Assembly (NCBI GenBank): GCA_040385875.1
Contig: JAZKGO010000116.1
Span: 1-39,765 of the forward strand
Direction: 5' to 3'
Length of the DNA stretch: 39,765 nucleotides
DNA from: JANMZR01 sp040385875
GTDB taxonomy: Bacteria > Bacteroidota > Bacteroidia > Cytophagales > Spirosomataceae
Part shown: piece after piece, positions 35,482-39,765 of the stretch
Layout: each line of letters starts with the position of its first letter
Numbering within the stretch: the first letter of the stretch is position 1
The notes under the pieces: model-generated
Databases searched by the model: none
What the model saw: only the letters and a program-made list of their open reading frames with translations
Told to the model about the DNA's origin: nothing
Program-made: the position numbers and the translations under genes

Positions 35482-36657
35482 ATGATAAAGCGAATTCTTG
35501 AAGCGACAGTTTTACAGTCATTAGATTTTTTTCCTGCGGTGGGTATTTTAGGTCCAAGGCAAGTAGGAAAAACTACTTTAGTTAAATCTTTGATGAACCA
35601 ATTAAATCGGTCTTCGGTCTATTTCGATTTGGAAATTACCGAAGATTACGAAACACTCGTCAATAACACTACTTGGGTAATTGACAATAATCAAGATAAA
35701 ACGATTGTAATTGATGAGATTCAGCGGTATTTGCCGTTGTTACCACAACTCAGAGGTTTGATTGACCGCAATCGTAAGGCTGGCAGATTTATATTATTAG
35801 GCTCCGCATCTCCTGTTTTTTTACAAAAAAGCTCAGAGTCTTTGGCTGGAAGGGTAGCTTATCACGAACTTTCACCTATTGGCTATTCTGAAATGAGACA
35901 AGCAAATATTACTGAAAATACACATTGGTTAAGAGGGGGATTTCCCGATGCTTTACTTGCTCCAACGGATATTTTTTGGGGACAATGGCAACAAAATTTC
36001 ATTAAAACGTATGTCGAGCAAGATTTGGCTAATCTAGGAATGTCAAATCAGGCATCAATAACCAATAATTTTCTGAGAATGATTTCGCATATTCATGGTT
36101 CGTTGCTCAATTATTCGATGATTGGTAACTCGCTTGGTTTAACCCATACCACTGTGCAGCGTTATGTGGATATTCTTGAGCAAGCTTTTTTGGTTAGAAG
36201 ACTCGAACCATGGTTTGTCAATATAAGTAAGCGAATTGTAAAAAGCTCCAAAATATATATTCGTGACAGCGGTAATTTGCATTATTTGCATAATGTTAGA
36301 TCATTTTCTGATTTAACTCAAAACCCAATTGCGGGAGCTTCATGGGAAGGCTATGTAATTGAACAAATTATTCAACAGCTCAAAGATGGAATTCAACCTT
36401 ATTTTTACAGAACGTCGAATGGAGCTGAAATGGATTTGGTTTTAGTAAAAGGATTAAAACCAATCGTTTCGATAGAGATAAAGTTATCCTTAACTCCTGC
36501 ACTTAAACGTGGCTCCACAGAATCAGTCAATGATTTAACGACCCAACACAATTTTGTAGTAACACCGACAGGAGGAAATATGCCACTCAAGCCGAGTTGG
36601 ACACATTGCAATTTAAATGAAGTTTTAGGGCAATTAGTAGCTTTAGACCTTATATAA
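35482..36657 (+). CDS. AAA ATPase with C-terminal DUF4143 domain
   Basis: 391 residues. Walker A is GPRQVGKTT (24-32), Walker B IVIDEI (75-80), and a sensor-like LLGSASP lies near 107. The C-terminal half is the DUF4143 domain, with a winged-helix-like HTTVQRYVDILEQAFLVRRLEPW and a nuclease-like end (GAEMDLVLV followed by IEIKLS, with E, D and E-K in PD-(D/E)XK order). The family is widespread in mobile and accessory DNA; its role is unclear, with defence or toxin-antitoxin proposals. It lies alone between two copies of an 80-bp repeat near the island end, which suggests a separately acquired module. Confidence 0.9.
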   Translation: MIKRILEATVLQSLDFFPAVGILGPRQVGKTTLVKSLMNQLNRSSVYFDLEITEDYETLVNNTTWVIDNNQDKTIVIDEIQRYLPLLPQLRGLIDRNRKAGRFILLGSASPVFLQKSSESLAGRVAYHELSPIGYSEMRQANITENTHWLRGGFPDALLAPTDIFWGQWQQNFIKTYVEQDLANLGMSNQASITNNFLRMISHIHGSLLNYSMIGNSLGLTHTTVQRYVDILEQAFLVRRLEPWFVNISKRIVKSSKIYIRDSGNLHYLHNVRSFSDLTQNPIAGASWEGYVIEQIIQQLKDGIQPYFYRTSNGAEMDLVLVKGLKPIVSIEIKLSLTPALKRGSTESVNDLTTQHNFVVTPTGGNMPLKPSWTHCNLNEVLGQLVALDLI

Positions 36658-36954
36658 ATGAAGTTTTTTTAACTACCCTACTAGTCGTGCAGCAATACAT
36701 TCAAATCCGCATTTTCATATGAATTTGAAGATTATATCTATAAATTTCTATAAAACGATAGAACCAAAGCCAAAGTGAAGATTTGAACCTAGAACATAAA
36801 GATGTTCAAATAGGGTAGATTATAAAATATGACATTGAAAAATTGAATTTTTTAGCTGCAGAATTTTGCATAAAACTGAAAAATAATACAACTATTTTGC
36901 AAATATTATAAATTTACATAAATCTCGTAAATGCCTGAAAATCAATTATTTAAT
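36658..36954. other. Non-coding DNA between the ATPase gene and the right att site
   Basis: No gene supported. It contains an 8-bp inverted pair (CTACCCTA at 36673, TAGGGTAG at 36811) of doubtful meaning, and copy B of the right-end repeat. Confidence 0.55.
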
Positions 36955-36956
36955 AA
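36877..36956 (+). repeat. Right-end repeat, copy B (80 bp), abutting att core
   Basis: Near-identical to 35167-35245. Its end overlaps the first two bases of the 24-bp att core, so it is probably the true right terminus of the island. Confidence 0.85.
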
Positions 36957-36978
36957 GCCCAAGAGAGGGAGCAGATAG
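36955..36978. repeat. Right attachment site core (attR), 24-bp direct repeat copy 2
   Basis: Identical to 38-61, that is, the T loop to 3' end of tRNA-Asn plus seven bases. No tRNA body precedes it, so this is a displaced tRNA 3' end. Confidence 0.8.
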
Positions 36979-37007
36979 TAAGAATCCATAAGATTTAAAA
37001 ACACCAA

Positions 37008-37040
37008 AACCTTAATATTTTGAATATTAAGGTTTTTTTT
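37008..37040 (+). terminator. Second copy of the tRNA-Asn terminator hairpin
   Basis: A 12-bp stem (37008-37019 with 37023-37034) and a T run. It differs from 90-123 by paired changes that keep the stem, showing long selection after duplication. Confidence 0.7.
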
Positions 37041-37138
37041 ATACCCTCCATTCTCGTTGATTCATGCTGATTCTTGCGTATTGATTTTCGAAAAGGTTTC
37101 CACTTATTTTGCCAATATTTCAAAAAATATAATATAAA

Positions 37139-37235
37139 ATGAGCTTTCCGTCTATAAAACAAATCATAAATCCTCAAAAAATGGCCTTTACTCCATTCGT
37201 ATCATTTGGGAGAATTACCATCTAAAAGTTAATGG
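37139..37235 (+). pseudogene. Relic of a second tRNA-Asn integrase (N-terminus only)
   Basis: ATG 37139 opens SFPSIKQIIN, matching GFPTIKPVIN of the integrase at 221. After a frameshifting deletion near 37175, the DNA reads NGLYSIRIIW, matching NGLYSIHIRVIW. Similarity fades at about 37235, where a VOC gene on the other strand ends (37215). It is evidence of an earlier element in the same tRNA gene. Confidence 0.8.
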
Positions 37236-37898
37236 AATTAAAGGATTAAAGTTCCGAGTCTCTTTTTTCTTGAAATGATCAAATTCTAATGAAACAGAAT
37301 AGTTCTCCCCCTCTGTCATAACCACATCATTACTTAAAAGAACCTTTTTGATTGCCATTGATTGACTATTAATAGTATAATGGGGTATTGTAATCGTAAT
37401 TTTTGTGATTTCCAGAAAGTCCTTTTCATGAGCCAATGGCTGTTGTTTGTCCAAAAGATAATCTTTGGGTGCCAATCCAAAAAAAGGCATTTCAAAGAGC
37501 ATTGGTTCTGTTGGAAAATCCTCGTTTGAAGCTATGTTTGCAAATTGGTCTGCTGGCAGGTAGGTTGAATAATAGCGCCAACCATCATTAAACAGCAAGT
37601 TTAAAGGATTAAACAATTCATTTTTCGATCTGAAGCAAATCCCAAATGGACAGTAATTTGTAAAGTGGTATTGCGAGCGTTCCCACAATTTTGCTTTGGA
37701 AATAAAAGAACTTTTAGCTTCTTCTTCGTTATTTACCCATACTAATTCCAAATAAGCATTATGAAAAAAGAAGCGCCTGCATGCGGTTCCTTGCCCTTTA
37801 TGAATATTTGATGTTCCCTCAGTTAAGCCAAACTCTTGTAAAACCTTTGCTACTTGGTCGGGCTCTTTAGTAAAAATGAAAATATGGTCAAGCTCCAT
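37215..37898 (-). CDS. Glyoxalase-like (VOC superfamily) protein
   Basis: 227 residues. The N-terminal LDHIFIFTKEPD followed by YLELVWV at the end of the first beta-alpha-beta unit is typical of the Glyoxalase_3-like domain (PF13468 type). The second unit is more diverged. No clear metal ligand set can be assigned, so the reaction is unknown. The last 20 bp overlap the decayed integrase copy on the other strand. The gene lies outside the island boundary. Confidence 0.78.
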   Translation of the reverse strand: MELDHIFIFTKEPDQVAKVLQEFGLTEGTSNIHKGQGTACRRFFFHNAYLELVWVNNEEEAKSSFISKAKLWERSQYHFTNYCPFGICFRSKNELFNPLNLLFNDGWRYYSTYLPADQFANIASNEDFPTEPMLFEMPFFGLAPKDYLLDKQQPLAHEKDFLEITKITITIPHYTINSQSMAIKKVLLSNDVVMTEGENYSVSLEFDHFKKKETRNFNPLIPLTFRW

Positions 37899-38069
37899 TA
37901 CTAACTACTTTAAATCACACAATATGAGCAGGGTTATAGGTAGGTTGGGAATATCCTCAATGCTTTTCGGATGTTTGCCCAGAAACATTTCTGATTATCC
38001 ACGGGATTCTGTAAAAAAAATTAAGTTGAAAACATGCACAAAAGTTTAATGAGGTACCTCCTACCGTAA

Positions 38070-38525
38070 TTACTCTACCTTTAATATAGTCGCATGTCGC
38101 CCAATCATTTGCCATTGTTTGTTTGAATATTTCCAAATATTGGTGAATCTACGAGTAACTGTTTTGCCCGCATTTTGCTGGTGAAGTTGGGGTTTGATAA
38201 TTTCCTCCCCCATTACCATTGCAATGTCTTCATTGAAGGTAATCTTCTCTATATTTCTTACAAAAGATAAATAGGCTAAGTTGCCTGTACGCAGCTGCAT
38301 TTTAGTGCCTTCTACCATACCCACTCGGTTGGCAGGGGTATTTACAACCATCCTATTTGACCATATTTTACCAAATAATAGAGTAGAATCCCCTTTCATA
38401 GTCGCCTCTCTTTCAATATTTTCGAGTCGTATAATTTCGGATTCCCTTGGATCTTGTCCAAATAAAATGTTTACACAAATTATCAAACAAAATGTCATGA
38501 TAATTGTCCTGAATACTATTTTCAT
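38070..38525 (-). CDS. Secreted DUF4440/NTF2-like protein
   Basis: 151 residues from ATG 38525, chosen because a signal peptide begins there (hydrophobic MTFCLIICVN, cleavage near FGQ). An upstream ATG would add 23 residues ahead of it. The mature part fits the SnoaL/DUF4440 fold: IIRLENIEREATMKGD helix, LLFGKIWSNRMVVNTP, and a C-terminal RRFTNIWKYSNKQWQMIGRH pair of strands. It is probably a small ligand-binding or enzyme-like periplasmic protein. No operon partner. Confidence 0.82.
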   Translation of the reverse strand: MKIVFRTIIMTFCLIICVNILFGQDPRESEIIRLENIEREATMKGDSTLLFGKIWSNRMVVNTPANRVGMVEGTKMQLRTGNLAYLSFVRNIEKITFNEDIAMVMGEEIIKPQLHQQNAGKTVTRRFTNIWKYSNKQWQMIGRHATILKVE

Positions 38526-38816
38526 TTTTTGTAAAGTTGTTGTTATGTCCAATAAATATTGCACCGCTGCGGCTTTCAACTCACCTAAATACAACCGTTA
38601 AATTGCCGTAAAAAATAAGATTATTCCAAATGTTTGTAAATGATTTCAGTTTAATTCTTAGCATAATAGTTTTAAATAATTTTGAATTAACAGAGTCAAA
38701 CTGCTTATTTTTTCAACACTGTTTCAGTTGAAATTTCTAATTTCATTAAATTTAGATAAAATTATTGCAGCTCCAATTTTTTTTTATTGAACGGTAAACT
38801 TTTGTTAAAGATCTAG

Positions 38817-39245
38817 CTATCGAGATGTAGCTTCAACTCCATAGCGTATAGCCCCTTTAAGGATATCAATGTTTATATCTTTTATAGTTTTGAACTTAAT
38901 ACAATATCCGGTCACACTCGCTTTGCCAATTTTTTTCCCATAGTTTTGGACTAAGTAGGTTTTATCTTCTAACCCAAGGATGTACACAGAAATTCCGGTT
39001 GTGTTTGCGCTCAAACCAATTTGATAAAACTCTCTGGTGGTTCCATCAGCATATTTTATGGTGTAAAATCCATATCCAATATTAGGATTAGAAACCATTT
39101 TACCTTCATCGTTTATACCATCCAAAAACCATAATTTACATGCCGGCATCAAACCTTGAATGATTTGATGCAACGCTTCCATTTCGCTGCGTTTTGGTTC
39201 GGGTTGACTCGCAATATACGCAGCGATTTGTGCTTGTACATTCAT
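38817..39245 (-). CDS. DUF1801 (YdhG-like) protein
   Basis: 142 residues from ATG 39245, which follows the stop of the previous gene by 2 bp; a longer frame would overlap it. The opening QIAAYIASQPEPKRSEMEALHQII and the later GYGFYTIKY and GKKIGKASVTGYCIKFKTI are typical of DUF1801. The family adopts a frataxin-like fold, and its role is unknown. It is third of a likely operon with the small hypothetical and SRPBCC genes. Confidence 0.85.
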   Translation of the reverse strand: MNVQAQIAAYIASQPEPKRSEMEALHQIIQGLMPACKLWFLDGINDEGKMVSNPNIGYGFYTIKYADGTTREFYQIGLSANTTGISVYILGLEDKTYLVQNYGKKIGKASVTGYCIKFKTIKDINIDILKGAIRYGVEATSR

Positions 39246-39247
39246 TC

Positions 39248-39457
39248 TTATTCCAATTCTTCGCAAGAAAATTCGTAAATATTTAGTAATCTAATTATTT
39301 TCAAAACGATATCTTCTTCACTGTCAATACGCAAGATATTATCAATGTCTTCAAGATCAAAGTTCCATTTTCCTTTTGGCAGTATTTTGTCAATAGGTGG
39401 TTTGAGTTTCTTAACCTGACTTTTTGTTTTGACTGAAGTTTTGAAAATATAAATCAT
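39248..39457 (-). CDS. Small conserved hypothetical protein
   Basis: 69 residues, charged: IYIFKTSVKTKSQV, a lysine-rich middle, then WNFDLEDIDNILRID and a C-terminal helix. The beta-alpha-beta order suggests a small ferredoxin-like fold, which is a guess. Start and stop are tightly packed between its neighbours (4-bp overlap with the SRPBCC gene, 2 bp before DUF1801), supporting a real gene in an operon. Confidence 0.7.
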   Translation of the reverse strand: MIYIFKTSVKTKSQVKKLKPPIDKILPKGKWNFDLEDIDNILRIDSEEDIVLKIIRLLNIYEFSCEELE

Positions 39458-39765
39458 TTTTTAGTTAAAGTAACCAATACTTTTTCCAGATTATTCATCG
39501 ACATTTTGAATCCTTCTGTGAAACCCATCTCAATCATCTTCTCCAAACGGACAAGCGATTCATTATAAATAATAATACTCACTATTGTCTTTCCGTTTTG
39601 TTCGCTGAAAGTGTAATCCCAATCAGAACCAGGCAATTCGGGGTTCTCATCTGCGTCTGCAAAAGTATTAAACATTTTGAAATTAGTTTTTGGACTAATG
39701 GAAATGTATTTCTGAATTGCCCAACGCTCCAGCCCTTCCGGGCTCACCATTGCATAAAATCTGCG
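39454..39765 (-). CDS. SRPBCC/AHSA1-like protein, 5' part beyond the window
   Basis: The reading frame stays open to the window edge, so the N-terminus is missing; the first internal ATG (39750) is not a likely start because the fold would lack its first strand. The visible part has MVSPEGLERWA, the usual end of the first helix, then the SDWDYTFSEQNGKTIVSI strands and the long C-terminal helix of the AHSA1 domain. Its ligand is unknown. Confidence 0.75.
   Translation of the reverse strand, partial: RRFYAMVSPEGLERWAIQKYISISPKTNFKMFNTFADADENPELPGSDWDYTFSEQNGKTIVSIIIYNESLVRLEKMIEMGFTEGFKMSMNNLEKVLVTLTKK

Larger units (their letters stand above)
38..36978. mobile_element. Putative ~36.9-kb genomic island integrated in tRNA-Asn
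   Basis: The island is bounded by an exact 24-bp direct repeat made of the tRNA-Asn 3' end plus seven following bases (38-61 and 36955-36978). A tyrosine recombinase gene lies just inside the left end, as is usual for tRNA-targeting islands. The left 4.7 kb carries MobC, an excisionase-like ORF and a broken antitoxin, and the rest is metabolic cargo. No relaxase, coupling protein or conjugation gene was seen, so the element is probably not self-transmissible and may be a relic. The boundaries are read from the sequence. That all 36.9 kb arrived in one event is inference; stepwise accretion is possible because a second right-end-like repeat occurs at 35167-35245. Confidence 0.7.

Noticed and set aside
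36673..36818. 8-bp inverted pair CTACCCTA/TAGGGTAG
   Set aside because: The arms are 130 bp apart and short. Chance cannot be excluded, and no terminal repeat logic or transposase accompanies them.

Overview
The window is AT-rich DNA from a member of the Bacteroidota. The signs are a SusC/SusD pair, a type IX secretion sorting domain, sequences fitting the Bacteroidota -7 motif TAnnTTTG, and a Bacteroidales-type tyrosine recombinase and MobC. A Cytophagales-like relative seems plausible, but the sequence does not settle the genus.

Layout. The window opens inside a tRNA-Asn gene (1-54) followed directly by a tyrosine recombinase gene. The last part of the tRNA plus a few following bases (38-61) is repeated exactly at 36955-36978. 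There it is again followed by the same tRNA terminator hairpin and by the decayed start of a second, related integrase. I read 38-36978 as a roughly 36.9-kb genomic island in tRNA-Asn, placed in front of the remnant of an older island. Its left end (221-4724) is worn mobility and defence DNA: an integrase, a truncated excisionase-like ORF, two repeat clusters, a MobC without a relaxase, and an AbiEi-type antitoxin broken by one amber codon.

Cargo. After a GH1 beta-glycosidase and a PhoB-type response regulator comes a putative phosphonate locus (7093-17203). A four-gene minus-strand operon encodes a phosphonatase-like hydrolase, a FAD oxidoreductase, an exported metallophosphoesterase and a PhnZ-type HD oxygenase. 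It diverges from a DUF5690 transporter followed by SusC and SusD. Together these could import, cleave and catabolise a phosphonate compound such as a phosphonolipid fragment. A GT39/ArnT-like membrane glycosyltransferase, a membrane-anchored PHP protein and an SMR transporter follow.

The second large unit (20850-28203) is a tightly packed eight-gene minus-strand operon. It holds a GT-B transferase, an SpsF-like cytidylyltransferase, both halves of a split transketolase, a class III aminotransferase, an SDR, a KdsC-like phosphatase and a NeuB-type synthase without its SAF domain. The logic is that of an unusual CMP-activated ulosonic or nonulosonic acid and its transfer to a glycan. No Wzx/Wzy or other polysaccharide export genes are in view.

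The right part of the island has a Crp/SRPBCC/SDR operon, a DUF3267 metalloprotease-like protein, a large T9SS-secreted choice-of-anchor I protein, and an AAA/DUF4143 ATPase flanked by two copies of an 80-bp repeat. One copy abuts the right att core. Beyond the att site lie ordinary small genes: VOC, DUF4440, a small hypothetical, DUF1801 and a cut-off SRPBCC protein.

Two systems deserve most attention: the SusCD-coupled phosphonate locus, and the ulosonic acid operon with split transketolase and SAF-less NeuB.
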